Assembly (NCBI GenBank): GCA_023435985.1
Contig: JAEZKY010000179.1
Coordinates: forward strand, 1 to 18,810
Origin: Bacillota bacterium
GTDB taxonomy: Bacteria > Bacillota > Clostridia > Clostridiales > Clostridiaceae
Length of the DNA stretch: 18,810 nt
Reading direction: 5' to 3'
Shown here: positions 8,538-16,960 of the stretch, piece by piece
Layout: the number at the start of each line of letters is the position of its first letter
Position numbering within the stretch: position 1 is the stretch's first letter
The notes under the pieces: generated by a model
What the model saw: the letters and a program-made list of their open reading frames with translations, nothing else
Told to the model about the DNA's origin: nothing
Database searches by the model: none
Made by a program: the position numbers and the translations under genes

Positions 8538-9593
8538 ATGAAAGGTTTTGCAATGTTAGGTATTAGTGAAGTTGGTTGGATTGAAAAGGAAAAACCAATA
8601 GCAGGTCCATATGATGCAATTGTACGGCCATTGGCAGTGTCACCATGTACATCTGACATTCACACTGTTTATGAAGGTGCGCTTGGAGAAAGACATAATA
8701 TGATTTTAGGCCATGAAGCTGTAGGCGAAATTGTTGAGGTTGGGAGTGAAGTTAAGGAGTTTAAAGCTGGAGATAGAGTAATAGTTCCTTGTACAACTCC
8801 AGATTGGAGATCTTTAGAAGTCCAAGCTGGAGTTCAGCAACATTCAAATGGCATGCTTGCAGGATGGAAATTTTCAAACTTTAAGGATGGAGTGTTTGCA
8901 GAGTATTTTCATGTAAACGATGCAGATATGAACCTTGCTATATTACCTAAAGAAATACCTATAGAAAGTGCTGTTATGATAACAGACATGATGACTACTG
9001 GCTTTCATGGTGCAGAACTTGCAGATATACAAATGGGATCTAGTGTTGCAGTAATTGGTATAGGAGCAGTTGGTCTAATGGCTATTGCTGGAGCAAAGCT
9101 AAGAGGAGCAGGCAGAATCATAGGTGTAGGAAGCAGAAAAGCCTGCGTTGAGGCAGCAAAATTTTACGGAGCAACAGATATTATAAATTATAAGCACAAT
9201 CATATTGTACAGCAGATAATGAGAATAACAAATGGTAAAGGGGTTGATCGTGTAATTATAGCTGGTGGAGATACTAAGACATTGTCGCAGGCTGTAGAAA
9301 TTGTCAAACCAGGAGGAGTAATTTCTAATATTAATTATTATGGAAGAGAAGGTACTTTAGAAATACCACGTGTAGAGTGGGGATGTGGGATGGCTCATAA
9401 AACCATAAAAGGAGGACTTTGCCCAGGCGGACGTCTTAGAGCAGAAATGTTAAAGGATATGGTAATGTATAACCGTATAGATCTAAGCAAGCTGGTTACA
9501 CATGTATTTTATGGTTTTGAGCACATAGAAGAAGCTCTCATGTTAATGAAAGAAAAACCAAAAAATTTAATCAAAGCAGTAGTGGTAATATAG
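8538..9593 (+). CDS. adh: NADP-dependent secondary alcohol (isopropanol) dehydrogenase
   Basis: A 351-residue medium-chain zinc alcohol dehydrogenase that interconverts acetone and 2-propanol, and other secondary alcohols and ketones, with NADP(H). The catalytic zinc ligands of this enzyme type are present: C37, H59, E60 and D150. The nucleotide-binding turn GIGAVG is at 174-179. G198-S199-R200 and Y218 are the residues known to hold the 2'-phosphate of NADP in the C. beijerinckii enzyme. The length and most of the sequence match that enzyme and its Thermoanaerobacter homologue. The structural zinc Cys cluster of typical alcohol dehydrogenases is absent, as expected for this subfamily. AGGAGG at 8523-8528 supports the ATG at 8538. 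The gene stands alone, with a terminator at 9613-9644. No acetone-pathway gene is nearby. Confidence 0.95.
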   Translation: MKGFAMLGISEVGWIEKEKPIAGPYDAIVRPLAVSPCTSDIHTVYEGALGERHNMILGHEAVGEIVEVGSEVKEFKAGDRVIVPCTTPDWRSLEVQAGVQQHSNGMLAGWKFSNFKDGVFAEYFHVNDADMNLAILPKEIPIESAVMITDMMTTGFHGAELADIQMGSSVAVIGIGAVGLMAIAGAKLRGAGRIIGVGSRKACVEAAKFYGATDIINYKHNHIVQQIMRITNGKGVDRVIIAGGDTKTLSQAVEIVKPGGVISNINYYGREGTLEIPRVEWGCGMAHKTIKGGLCPGGRLRAEMLKDMVMYNRIDLSKLVTHVFYGFEHIEEALMLMKEKPKNLIKAVVVI

Positions 9594-9612
9594 AAAATAG
9601 TTTTAGGTAATT

Positions 9613-9644
9613 AAAAGCAAAGAAAAATATATTTCTTTGCTTTT
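9613..9644 (+). terminator. Intrinsic terminator after the secondary alcohol dehydrogenase
   Basis: A perfect 13-bp stem (9613-9625 with 9632-9644), six-base loop, ends in TTTT followed by ATTATA. It lies 20 bases after the adh stop codon. The A-rich left arm would also make it work on the opposite strand. Confidence 0.85.
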
Positions 9645-9827
9645 ATTATAAAGTAAATATATATGACAAATGGAATTTTTATTTGTGTGATTGTTCCTTA
9701 TTAATATGATTTGATTGAAAAGAATTAGCATAAATGTATACATATTTGATTGAAGAATCATAATAGTATAGATATCAGAATATAAATTTTGTTCGTAAAT
9801 TATAAATTAAATAAGGATGATGAAATT

Positions 9828-10571
9828 ATGATTAAATTAGTATTAATAAGACATGGTGAAAGCCTTTGGAATTTAGAGAATAAATTTACTGGATGGACTG
9901 ATGTAGATCTATCAGAAAATGGACTTTTTGAAGCCAGAAGGGCAGGAAAAATACTTAAAGAAAATGGATTTACTTTTGATGAAGCATACACATCCGTTCT
10001 TAAGAGGGCAATAAGAACATTGTGGATAGCGCTTTACGAAATGGATTTAATGTGGATACCAGTATATAAGTCATGGCGGCTAAATGAGAGGCATTATGGA
10101 GCATTGCAAGGATTGAATAAAGAGGAAACAGCTAAAAAATATGGAGAAGAGCAGGTTCATAAATGGAGAAGATTTATAGATGAAAAACCTCCAGAATTAA
10201 CAAAAGATGATCCGAGATATCCAGGAAATGAAATTAAATATAGAGATTTAAAGGAAGAACAAATACCTTTAACAGAAAATTTAACTGATACTGAAAATAG
10301 AGTATTAGAAGAATGGAATGAAAATATAGCTCCCGATTTAAAAGCAGGTAAAAAAATTATAATATCTGCTCATGGAAATACTTTAAGAGCTCTAATTAGA
10401 TATTTAGATAACATTTCAAGTGATGGTATAGCAAGTCTAAACATTCCAACAGGAACTCCAATGGTTTATGAATTAGATGAAGAATTAAAGCCAATTAGTC
10501 ATTATTATTTATCCTTTGAAGGAAAACTTCCTAAAGACTCAATTCCTAAGCATATAAATAAAGGAGAGTAA
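9828..10571 (+). CDS. gpmA: 2,3-bisphosphoglycerate-dependent phosphoglycerate mutase
   Basis: A 247-residue histidine phosphatase-fold enzyme that interconverts 3- and 2-phosphoglycerate in glycolysis in the cytoplasm. The phospho-histidine motif L-I-R8-H9-G10-E11-S is at the start. NLENKFTGWTDVDLSENG follows, then YTSVLKRAIRT, the ERHYGALQG motif with E87, and the second histidine, H182, in SAHGNTLRAL. The length is normal for GpmA. I chose ATG 9828, preceded by AAGGATG, rather than the in-frame TTG at 9789, because the family begins directly with the IKLVLIRHGES strand. It converges on the HAD hydrolase gene and shares the terminator at 10650-10694. Many clostridia also carry the cofactor-independent enzyme; whether this one does is not visible here. 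Confidence 0.95.
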   Translation: MIKLVLIRHGESLWNLENKFTGWTDVDLSENGLFEARRAGKILKENGFTFDEAYTSVLKRAIRTLWIALYEMDLMWIPVYKSWRLNERHYGALQGLNKEETAKKYGEEQVHKWRRFIDEKPPELTKDDPRYPGNEIKYRDLKEEQIPLTENLTDTENRVLEEWNENIAPDLKAGKKIIISAHGNTLRALIRYLDNISSDGIASLNIPTGTPMVYELDEELKPISHYYLSFEGKLPKDSIPKHINKGE

Positions 10572-10649
10572 AATAGTTAGTGCTATAGAATATCTATATA
10601 AAATACGCAATTCATATGATTAGCTAAAGTTTAGATTACTAATATAAGA

Positions 10650-10694
10650 AAATACTAAAAAGAACAGCAGAAAATGCTGCTATTTTTAGTATTT
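10650..10694. terminator. Bidirectional terminator between gpmA and the HAD hydrolase gene
   Basis: A perfect 12-bp outer stem (10650-10661 with 10683-10694) encloses a short internal loop and a CAGCA/TGCTG hairpin (10665-10669 with 10675-10679). The outer arms are A-rich on the left and T-rich on the right, as expected for a terminator serving both convergent genes. Confidence 0.8.
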
Positions 10695-10729
10695 AGAAAA
10701 ATGAATATTATAGTTAATGATAAATAAGT

Positions 10730-11416
10730 TTAATTAAGTATATTTTTAAGATCCAGCAGATTAGAGATTTCATAGGTTGGTATGAAGTTAGTTTTATTTA
10801 TAAGTCTTTTAGGATTATACCAGCAGGTATCAATATGAAAATTAATTCCTCCTTGTATATCCGAAGTTAAGCTGTCTCCGATCATAAGGATTTTACTTTT
10901 GTCTGTGTAATTTATATTTTTTACTGCTAGTTCAAATATTTTGGGATCGGGTTTTGATACACCTACTTCTTCAGATATGATTATATTTTCAAAAAACTTT
11001 GATATGGGAGATTTACCTATTCGATTATCTTGTACATATTTAAGACCATTAGTAACCATGATTAATTTGTAATCTTTGCTGAGACTTTCCACTAATGATA
11101 TACTGTCTTCATATAAAAATGACGCCTTAGCTAAGTGCTTCGCATAGAATTTTGAAAATACAACTTCATCAAATTTTACATTTAATTTGTCAGCAAATCT
11201 TTTAAATCTTTCAACCTTCAATTTCTCCTGGGTAATAAGACCTTCTTCAAGTTCTTTCCATATAGCTGTATTTACTTCATTATAAATTTTTAGATGGTAA
11301 TTTTCATCATAATGTATATTAAAGTCAAGAATTGTATTTTTCAGAGCTTGTCTTTCTGATTTCTTAAAATCAAATAATGTTTCATCTGCATCAAATAGTA
11401 TAATTTCGTATTTCAT
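10730..11416 (-). CDS. HAD-superfamily nucleotidase, YjjG/YfnB type
   Basis: A 228-residue haloacid dehalogenase-fold phosphatase. The four HAD motifs are present: D9-A-D11-E-T13 (nucleophile and acid/base), VTNG (T122), K155 in SKPDPKIF, and GDSLTSDIQG (D181, D186). A helical cap lies between motifs I and II. This arrangement and length match YjjG/YfnB proteins, which dephosphorylate pyrimidine nucleoside monophosphates and have been linked to house-cleaning of non-canonical nucleotides. The substrate here is inferred. The ATG at 11416 is supported by AGGAGG on the minus strand (11422-11427); an in-frame upstream start at 11443 would read into the repeat element. The gene starts only about 20 bases from repeat copy 1 (11437-11595), so its leader or promoter must run through or lie within that element. 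Confidence 0.85.
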   Translation of the reverse strand: MKYEIILFDADETLFDFKKSERQALKNTILDFNIHYDENYHLKIYNEVNTAIWKELEEGLITQEKLKVERFKRFADKLNVKFDEVVFSKFYAKHLAKASFLYEDSISLVESLSKDYKLIMVTNGLKYVQDNRIGKSPISKFFENIIISEEVGVSKPDPKIFELAVKNINYTDKSKILMIGDSLTSDIQGGINFHIDTCWYNPKRLINKTNFIPTYEISNLLDLKNILN

Positions 11417-11436
11417 AAATGGCCTCCTAAGTTTTA

Positions 11437-11595
11437 GGCACAATCAAAAAAATAACAAGCCCATCTGCCAGACTATTTTCCATAATCCTTCGTCGGCAAA
11501 ATCCCATGATAGGCCCGCTATGAAGGGATTTTGCCTCCTTGCCTAATGAAAAATATTCATGTCAGCTTTGGACCTGTTATTTATTTTCATGTGCT
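11437..11595 (-). repeat. Structured repeat element, copy 1 (short form, about 159 bp)
   Basis: Read on the minus strand, this matches the 18482-18708 element over its whole length apart from one missing arm. The 27 bases at 11568-11594 are identical to 18483-18509 in reverse complement. The opposite end (11437-11459) matches 18686-18708 with one difference. The two ends form an imperfect terminal inverted repeat. The centre folds into a perfect 11-bp stem (11495-11505 with 11525-11535), with an inner ATAG/CTAT helix (11509-11512 with 11518-11521). It is flanked by TTA on both sides (11434-11436 and 11596-11598), a possible 3-bp target duplication. No open reading frame is evident. I cannot assign it to a known family. 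Confidence 0.85.
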
Positions 11596-11664
11596 TTAGT
11601 TAATGTATAATCTGCTTTACTTTGCTTAATATATAAGTTACCATAGTTATGCAAATTTATATAG

Positions 11665-11674
11665 GACAAATGTC
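11665..11674. promoter_or_regulatory. Candidate operator upstream of the Crp/Fnr-type regulator gene
   Basis: GACAAATGTC is a dyad (GACA/TGTC) just upstream of the AAGGAGG ribosome site of the regulator gene. A site in this place could serve autoregulation. It resembles one half of the dyad at 18744-18767. No function is proven. Confidence 0.3.
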
Positions 11675-11692
11675 GTATTTTAAGGAGGATTT

Positions 11693-12382
11693 ATGAAAAA
11701 AATATTAGATAAAGATCTCTTATATAAATATTATATTAAGTATGAAATAGAAAGAATTTTTGATAAAAATATAGTTAATTATGTACAGCTTAATTTTTAT
11801 GAAAAGGGAGAGCTTATATTAGAAACAGAAACAGAACTGAAATATTATTATATGCTTGTAGATGGAAAAGTGAAAATATCATACCTTTTTGAAAACGGAA
11901 AATCAATGTTTTTAAAGTTTTATAAAGATTTCGTTGATATAGGAGATTTAGAATTTTTAAAAAATGAGCCTATAAAATGTAATGTTGAGGCTATAGAAAA
12001 TACATATTTAATTGCAATACCAACAGCTATTATTAGAAAACATTATATGGATAACACTAATTTTCTCCATCATTTAGTAGATTCCTTAAGTGAAAAGCTT
12101 GATGGGATAATAAATAACAGTTCTTATAATTATGTATATCCTCTTATTAATAGATTGGCTAGCTATTTACTTGAGCACCTGACAGGTGAAAATTGCATAA
12201 TTTTAGACTCATCCTATAAAGAAATTTCTCAATTTTTAGGTACAACTTATAGACATTTAAGTAGAACTTTTAAAGAATTAGAGGCAGCAGCAATAATAAA
12301 ATGTGAAAGTAGGAAGATATATATATTGAAGAGAGAGGAACTTAAAGAACTATCAAAAAATTCCTATATAAAATCTCTATAG
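11693..12382 (+). CDS. Crp/Fnr-family transcriptional regulator (YeiL-like)
   Basis: A 229-residue regulator. Residues about 30-120 form the cyclic-nucleotide-binding-like beta barrel, with VDGKVKISYLFENGK and the GDLEFL turn. A dimerisation helix follows. A winged helix-turn-helix at about 150-215 has its recognition part in ISQFLGTTYRHLSRTFKELE (178-197). The GTTYRHLSRTFKEL pattern is close to that of YeiL, an E. coli Crp-family regulator. Only three cysteines (C97, C168, C204) are present and none lies in the N-terminal position of FNR, so an FNR-type iron-sulfur cluster is unlikely. AAGGAGG supports the ATG at 11693. The effector and targets are unknown. The methyltransferase 231 bp downstream is a possible but untested target. 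Confidence 0.8.
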   Translation: MKKILDKDLLYKYYIKYEIERIFDKNIVNYVQLNFYEKGELILETETELKYYYMLVDGKVKISYLFENGKSMFLKFYKDFVDIGDLEFLKNEPIKCNVEAIENTYLIAIPTAIIRKHYMDNTNFLHHLVDSLSEKLDGIINNSSYNYVYPLINRLASYLLEHLTGENCIILDSSYKEISQFLGTTYRHLSRTFKELEAAAIIKCESRKIYILKREELKELSKNSYIKSL

Positions 12383-12613
12383 TATATAATAAAATTTAGC
12401 TTTTTCTATTTATAAAAGTTATGATTAAATTTTATAGATAAAAAACTTCATATAACTTCAGATTATATAAAGCATAAATAATATGTATTTTTATTAAAAC
12501 AAGTATTTTGTTATATTATTTTTAAGGCTTAGGCATACAAAAATAAAATGTTTAATTGACTAATGGTTGTTTTTTTAAAATGCTTTAATATGCTTTCAAA
12601 TGGAGGAATGTTT

Positions 12614-13369
12614 ATGAATATTAAATGGAATGCTCATGGTTACACAGAAGATTTTCAATTTGTACACCAATATGGAGAGGATGTACTCAATTTACTTGAG
12701 ATTAAGAGTGGTATGAATATACTTGATCTCGGGTGCGGTAATGGTGCATTAACAAAAAAAATAGCTGATATGGGAGCTAATGTGATAGGTATTGATGCAT
12801 CAGGAGAGATGTTAAAAGTAGCTAAAAGCAATTATCCTAATTTAACTTTTATACAAGATGATGCTGTGAAGTTTAGTTTAAAAGAACCAATGGATGTTGT
12901 ATTCTCTAATGCGGTTTTTCATTGGATTGATAATCAGGAGGATTTACTCCAAAATATTTCAAATGCATTAAAAATTAAGGGATATTTAGTATGCGAATTC
13001 GGTGGAGCTGGTTGTACGGAAACAATTCATGGGGCTATTCAAAAATCCTTTGAAAAGAGAGGATTAAATTATAAACGTACTTTCTATTTTCCAACAATTG
13101 GTCAATATGCACCTATTGTTGAAAGACATGGATTAAAAGTATTGTATGCAGTTTTATTTGATCGCAAGACAAGATTAAATGGTGAAGATGGGATGAAAGA
13201 ATGGATAAAAATGTTTGTTAAATTGCCTTTTGAAGGTTTAGATGAAGCGCTGGTAGATGAAATTATTGATGAAGCAATACAAAAACTAAAGCCAATTCTG
13301 TATGAAAATGGAGTCTGGTATGCAGACTATGTACGCATCAGATTAAAAGCCCAAAAGGTAGATAAATAA
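12614..13369 (+). CDS. Class I SAM-dependent methyltransferase
   Basis: A 251-residue Rossmann-fold methyltransferase. Motif I is LDLGCGNG (37-44), which binds S-adenosylmethionine. The acidic strand-2 end IGIDAS follows, then a QDDAVKF segment and the post-motif VFSNAVFHWID. The HWI pattern resembles trans-aconitate methyltransferase-like and methyltransferase-11 proteins, but the acceptor cannot be named. I chose ATG 12614 because GGAGG (12602-12606) precedes it by seven bases; the upstream in-frame starts either overlap or precede this site. The 231 bases before it are very AT-rich, with no clear promoter or terminator. The gene converges on the exporter gene, with a hairpin between (13441-13472). 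Confidence 0.85.
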   Translation: MNIKWNAHGYTEDFQFVHQYGEDVLNLLEIKSGMNILDLGCGNGALTKKIADMGANVIGIDASGEMLKVAKSNYPNLTFIQDDAVKFSLKEPMDVVFSNAVFHWIDNQEDLLQNISNALKIKGYLVCEFGGAGCTETIHGAIQKSFEKRGLNYKRTFYFPTIGQYAPIVERHGLKVLYAVLFDRKTRLNGEDGMKEWIKMFVKLPFEGLDEALVDEIIDEAIQKLKPILYENGVWYADYVRIRLKAQKVDK

Positions 13370-13440
13370 ACCATAAAGAAAAAGTTGTTGTCTTATGTAA
13401 AATGAATATATGTTTCGGAGAAGAAATTTAAAAGGATTAG

Positions 13441-13472
13441 AATTTGAAGCTAGCTTTTGCTAGCTTCAAATT
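13441..13472. terminator. Hairpin at the convergence point, overlapping the exporter stop codon
   Basis: A perfect 14-bp stem (13441-13454 with 13459-13472) with a TTTT loop. The stop codon of the minus-strand exporter gene (13450-13452) lies inside it, so the last codons form the right arm. The flanks are only weakly T-rich on either strand, so termination efficiency is uncertain. Confidence 0.6.
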
Positions 13473-14682
13473 TATCTACATGTAAAATTGAAGGGAATAA
13501 TTTCATCCAAAGTAATACAACTACTATGGTTCCTATTCCGCCAACAAGTGCGGCAGGCACAGTTCCAAGTAAAGATGCAGTAGTACCTGATTCAAATTCT
13601 CCAAGTTGATTTGAAGTACCTATAAATATCATATTTACAGAGCTGACTCTTCCTCTCATGTAATCAGGCGTTTCAAGCTGCACAAGAGTTGAACGGATAA
13701 CTACACTTACAACGTCAGAAGCACCTAGTACAAAAAGTGCAAAGAAAGATAGAATAACAGATTTTGATACTGCAAAAACAATAGTGGATAAACCGAAAAA
13801 GATTACTGCTGTAAACATAGTTCTTCCAACATTATGTTTTAATGGATTTCTTGCAAGGTAAGCAGACATTAATAATGCGCCAATGGCAGGTGCTGACCTT
13901 AATATTCCAAGACCAAAGGAACCGATCATTAAAATACTGCTGGCGTAAATTGGAAGCAGCGCTGTAGCTCCTCCGAATAATACAGCAAACAAATCTAAGG
14001 AAATAGCCCCAAGTATAATTGGTTTACTTTTAATAAAAGTTATTCCAGCAAAAAGTGATTTTATGTTTGCTACCTCATGCTTTGATTCTTCCCTTCTCAT
14101 TGAGATTTGAGATACAAGAATGCTGGATATAAGGTATAAAGCAGCAGCAAGGCCATAGACCAAAGTTGCTCCAAAGGAATAAAGTATACCTCCAAAAGCA
14201 GGACCAACTATAACTGCAAACTCTGAAACAGAGGACATTAAAGCAGAAGCTCTTGGGAAAATATCCTTCGTAACAATATTAGGGAGTAAAGCCTGCATTG
14301 GAGGGCCTTCGAAAGAATGGGCAACGGCAATAAAGAATATGATTATAAGAAATCTTTCCTTAGTAATCCATCCACTGAAGTTTCCTAGAGCTAAAATTAA
14401 TATAAAAGCACTTTGAGCCATCTGACTAAAAGAGATTATTTTTCTACGATCATATTTATCAGATATGTGCCCAACGAAAAGTGATAAAAAGAGCATTGGC
14501 AAAAATTGAACTAGTCCCACAAGACCTAGATAAAAAGCAGATTGTGTTAGAGAATACATGTGCCATCCTATGGCAACTGTTAACATCTGATATGAAAAGT
14601 TAGTAGATACACGTGCTAACATAAGTCTTCGAAGTGAGCTATTCTTTAGTAAATTAGAGTTATTGTCCTTAGCTGAAACCAT
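13450..14682 (-). CDS. Major facilitator superfamily exporter
   Basis: A 410-residue membrane transporter with about twelve hydrophobic spans. The MFS signature loop between helices 2 and 3 reads GHISDKYDRRK. The opening LLKNSSLRRLMLARVSTNFSYQM and the overall layout match the MFS_3 group, which includes the enterobactin exporter EntS and drug exporters. The substrate is unknown. I chose the start at 14682 because AAAGGATGG on the minus strand is properly spaced from it; the ATG four codons upstream overlaps that ribosome site. A promoter is visible on the minus strand at 14722-14751, with a small palindrome in its spacer. The gene is divergent from the LTA-synthase-type gene and converges on the methyltransferase gene. 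Confidence 0.85.
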   Translation of the reverse strand: MVSAKDNNSNLLKNSSLRRLMLARVSTNFSYQMLTVAIGWHMYSLTQSAFYLGLVGLVQFLPMLFLSLFVGHISDKYDRRKIISFSQMAQSAFILILALGNFSGWITKERFLIIIFFIAVAHSFEGPPMQALLPNIVTKDIFPRASALMSSVSEFAVIVGPAFGGILYSFGATLVYGLAAALYLISSILVSQISMRREESKHEVANIKSLFAGITFIKSKPIILGAISLDLFAVLFGGATALLPIYASSILMIGSFGLGILRSAPAIGALLMSAYLARNPLKHNVGRTMFTAVIFFGLSTIVFAVSKSVILSFFALFVLGASDVVSVVIRSTLVQLETPDYMRGRVSSVNMIFIGTSNQLGEFESGTTASLLGTVPAALVGGIGTIVVVLLWMKLFPSILHVDKFEASKS

Positions 14683-14721
14683 TAAATTAACCATCCTTTA
14701 AATTAAATTCATTATCTTAAC

Positions 14722-14751
14722 AGTATATACCCGTATAATATGTGATATCAA
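14722..14751 (-). promoter_or_regulatory. Promoter of the MFS exporter gene with an internal palindrome
   Basis: On the minus strand, TTGATA (14746-14751) and TATACT (14722-14727) are 18 bases apart, about 40 bases before the start codon. A dyad, TATAC-CC-GTATA (14726-14737), overlaps the -10 side of the spacer. That is a typical place for a repressor site. The dyad is short and AT-rich, so this is tentative. Confidence 0.5.
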
Positions 14752-14870
14752 GGACAAAAACTCAATTATTATCTGTACATAAAAATGTTGGAAGAATTAA
14801 TAATATGATTTTACGAGAAAACTTAGGAATTATGGCTAATTATTGTAATAAAAAATTAATAAAAATACTA

Positions 14871-14899
14871 TTGGTAAAAAAATGAGATTGAGTTACAAT
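14871..14899 (+). promoter_or_regulatory. Promoter of the LTA-synthase-type gene
   Basis: TTGGTA (14871-14876) and TACAAT (14894-14899) are 17 bases apart, 39 bases before the start codon. Both hexamers are close to the sigma-A consensus. Confidence 0.5.
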
Positions 14900-14938
14900 A
14901 ATATAAGTAAAAAATAGAGAATTAATGGAGAAAAAGAA

Positions 14939-16762
14939 ATGAAAGAAAAACTAAAACAATTAATACATATTAACTGGTTATTTGCATTCATGGTAGTTGT
15001 GATTCAACTTAAATCTATGATACTTTTATCAATGCTTAGAACACCAGATTCATCAAGTATAGCTATAGGAGGAATTTATTTTGGAACTCCTGTATTATGG
15101 GCACATATAGCTATTGTAACATTAATTTGTAGTCCAATACTGTTCTTTAAAGAAAAAGGCAGGCTAAGAGCTGCGCTTGTAATCGATGTTATAGTTACAA
15201 TTATTTTTATTGCAGATATATGGTACTATCGTGCTAATGGTACCTTTTTGTCTATCAGACATTTTACACATCCTGAAATATTTAATCCAACAGGAAAGAG
15301 TTTATTTAATATTAGATTAGTAGATATATCGTTTATTATTGATTTTATTATACTTTTTGTTATTAATAAATCTGTTAAAAGTGTAAAAGAAGGCAGAAGC
15401 AGATTATCTTTAAGATCTTTGAAGGCTGTAACTGTATTTTTATTAAGTGCCTTTATTATTGGAATAGCACATTATTGTGCAGATATTAAAGATACACTTC
15501 AAGGAAGAAGATTCTTAAGCCAATCTTGGGCTCCGTTTCAAACCTTTAGTGATATGAGTCCCTTAGGATATCATGGCTTTGATATAAACTTTTTTAAAGA
15601 TAAAAATAAAACACTAACTGATGATGATAAAAAAGATATACAAAATTGGTTCAATGATAATAAGGAAGACATTCCTGATAATGAATATAAAGGAATGCTA
15701 AAAGGTAAAAATGTAATAGCGTTGCAAGTAGAATCATTAGAAAATTTTGTTATTAACCAAAAAGTATATGGACAGGAAATTACACCTAATTTAAATAAAT
15801 TATTATCAAACAGCTTGTATTTTAATAATATATATGAACAAAATAATAACGGGACAAGTTCCGATTGTGACTTGTTAGTTAATGCGTCTGTACTGCCAAT
15901 AAGAGAAGGTGCAACAGTATTTTCATACCCTTGGACAAAATATGATTCACTTCAAAATATACTAGTAGGTAAAGGGTATACAACAATGTCTACTCATGCA
16001 GAGTTACCTGGAAATTGGAACTGGACAGAAATGCATAAATCTTATGGGGCCGAGCAAATACTAGATGTAGGACAATTTAAACAAGATGAAGTAATAGGCC
16101 TCGGATTATCAGATGAATCTTATTTAAAGCAGATATCACAAAAGCTTACAAGTGAAAAACAGCCTTTCTATGCATTTATGACAACATTGACTAGTCATGG
16201 ACCATTTGATATGCCAGAAGATAAGAAATATTTAAAATTACCAAAGGAACTTGATGATAATATGTTAGGTGCATATTTCCAAGCAGTAAGGTATACTGAT
16301 GAGGCTATTGGTAAGTTTATGGAATCACTGGATGAGCAGCATTTATTGGATAATACTGTTGTTATGATTTATGGAGATCACTGTGGCGTTCATAAATTTT
16401 ATGAGGATGATATACAAAACTCGCCTTTAGAAGGAGATTGGTGGAAAGATAATCATAGGCAGATTCCATTTTTAATCTATTCTAAAGATTTAAAACCAGA
16501 GGTCATATCTAAGGCAGGTGGACAATCAGATTTTAAACCTACAATACTATACTTACTTGGAACAGATAGAAGTGAGTTTGATGATAATTCAGTTGGAAGA
16601 GTACTCGTAAATACAAATAGAGATGCCACTATTTTAAATGAGGGCCAGATTATGGGGACACCAAAAGATGATAAAGAAGTTCAACACTTAAAAGATACAT
16701 TTAAAATTTCTGAAGATATAATTTCTAAAAATTATTTTGGGACTATGGCTAAGCAAAAGTAA
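14939..16762 (+). CDS. Lipoteichoic-acid-synthase-type membrane sulfatase-fold enzyme
   Basis: A 607-residue protein. Its N-terminal third holds about five membrane spans (roughly residues 13-32, 55-75, 80-98, 125-142 and 163-182). The remainder is an extracellular alkaline phosphatase/sulfatase domain. The LtaS catalytic pattern is present: E265 in QVESLENF, the nucleophile T306 in NNGTSSDCD, H420 in TSHGPF, and D480-H481 in YGDHCG. LtaS enzymes transfer glycerol phosphate from phosphatidylglycerol to the growing lipoteichoic acid chain. Clostridial genomes often carry several such paralogues, including primases and phosphoglycerol transferases, so the exact role is open. GGAG at 14927-14930 supports the ATG at 14939. 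The gene appears monocistronic and divergent from the exporter. Confidence 0.85.
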   Translation: MKEKLKQLIHINWLFAFMVVVIQLKSMILLSMLRTPDSSSIAIGGIYFGTPVLWAHIAIVTLICSPILFFKEKGRLRAALVIDVIVTIIFIADIWYYRANGTFLSIRHFTHPEIFNPTGKSLFNIRLVDISFIIDFIILFVINKSVKSVKEGRSRLSLRSLKAVTVFLLSAFIIGIAHYCADIKDTLQGRRFLSQSWAPFQTFSDMSPLGYHGFDINFFKDKNKTLTDDDKKDIQNWFNDNKEDIPDNEYKGMLKGKNVIALQVESLENFVINQKVYGQEITPNLNKLLSNSLYFNNIYEQNNNGTSSDCDLLVNASVLPIREGATVFSYPWTKYDSLQNILVGKGYTTMSTHAELPGNWNWTEMHKSYGAEQILDVGQFKQDEVIGLGLSDESYLKQISQKLTSEKQPFYAFMTTLTSHGPFDMPEDKKYLKLPKELDDNMLGAYFQAVRYTDEAIGKFMESLDEQHLLDNTVVMIYGDHCGVHKFYEDDIQNSPLEGDWWKDNHRQIPFLIYSKDLKPEVISKAGGQSDFKPTILYLLGTDRSEFDDNSVGRVLVNTNRDATILNEGQIMGTPKDDKEVQHLKDTFKISEDIISKNYFGTMAKQK

Positions 16763-16808
16763 AGTTATTTATATGCTAAATCAGAATAACGGGAAGTCCA
16801 TTGCTCAG

Positions 16809-16837
16809 CTGATATAGAATAATATCAGATGAATTTT
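16809..16837 (+). terminator. Weak possible terminator after the LTA-synthase-type gene
   Basis: CTGATAT (16809-16815) pairs with ATATCAG (16822-16828) across a six-base loop. The T-run TTTTT starts a few bases later, so the geometry is poor. Confidence 0.35.
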
Positions 16838-16887
16838 TATCAGTAGGAATTACGTTATTTTAATGAGTACAGCTTTCAACTTTTATT

Positions 16888-16915
16888 TTGTGAGAAAATA
16901 TAGAAGTGGTATAGT
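16888..16915 (+). promoter_or_regulatory. Possible promoter of the ogt gene
   Basis: TTGTGA (16888-16893) and TATAGT (16910-16915) are separated by 16 bases, about 45 bases before the start codon. The match is moderate. Confidence 0.4.
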
Positions 16916-16960
16916 AAAATAATAATAGATGAATAATATGCATAGAGGAGAGATACAAAT

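Noticed and set aside
9789..9827. Upstream TTG start adding 13 residues to phosphoglycerate mutase
   Set aside because: The added residues are not family-like, and the ribosome site AAGGATG is spaced for the ATG at 9828.
12580..12600. Short direct repeat ATGCTTT before the methyltransferase gene
   Set aside because: Two short AT-rich copies only; likely chance.
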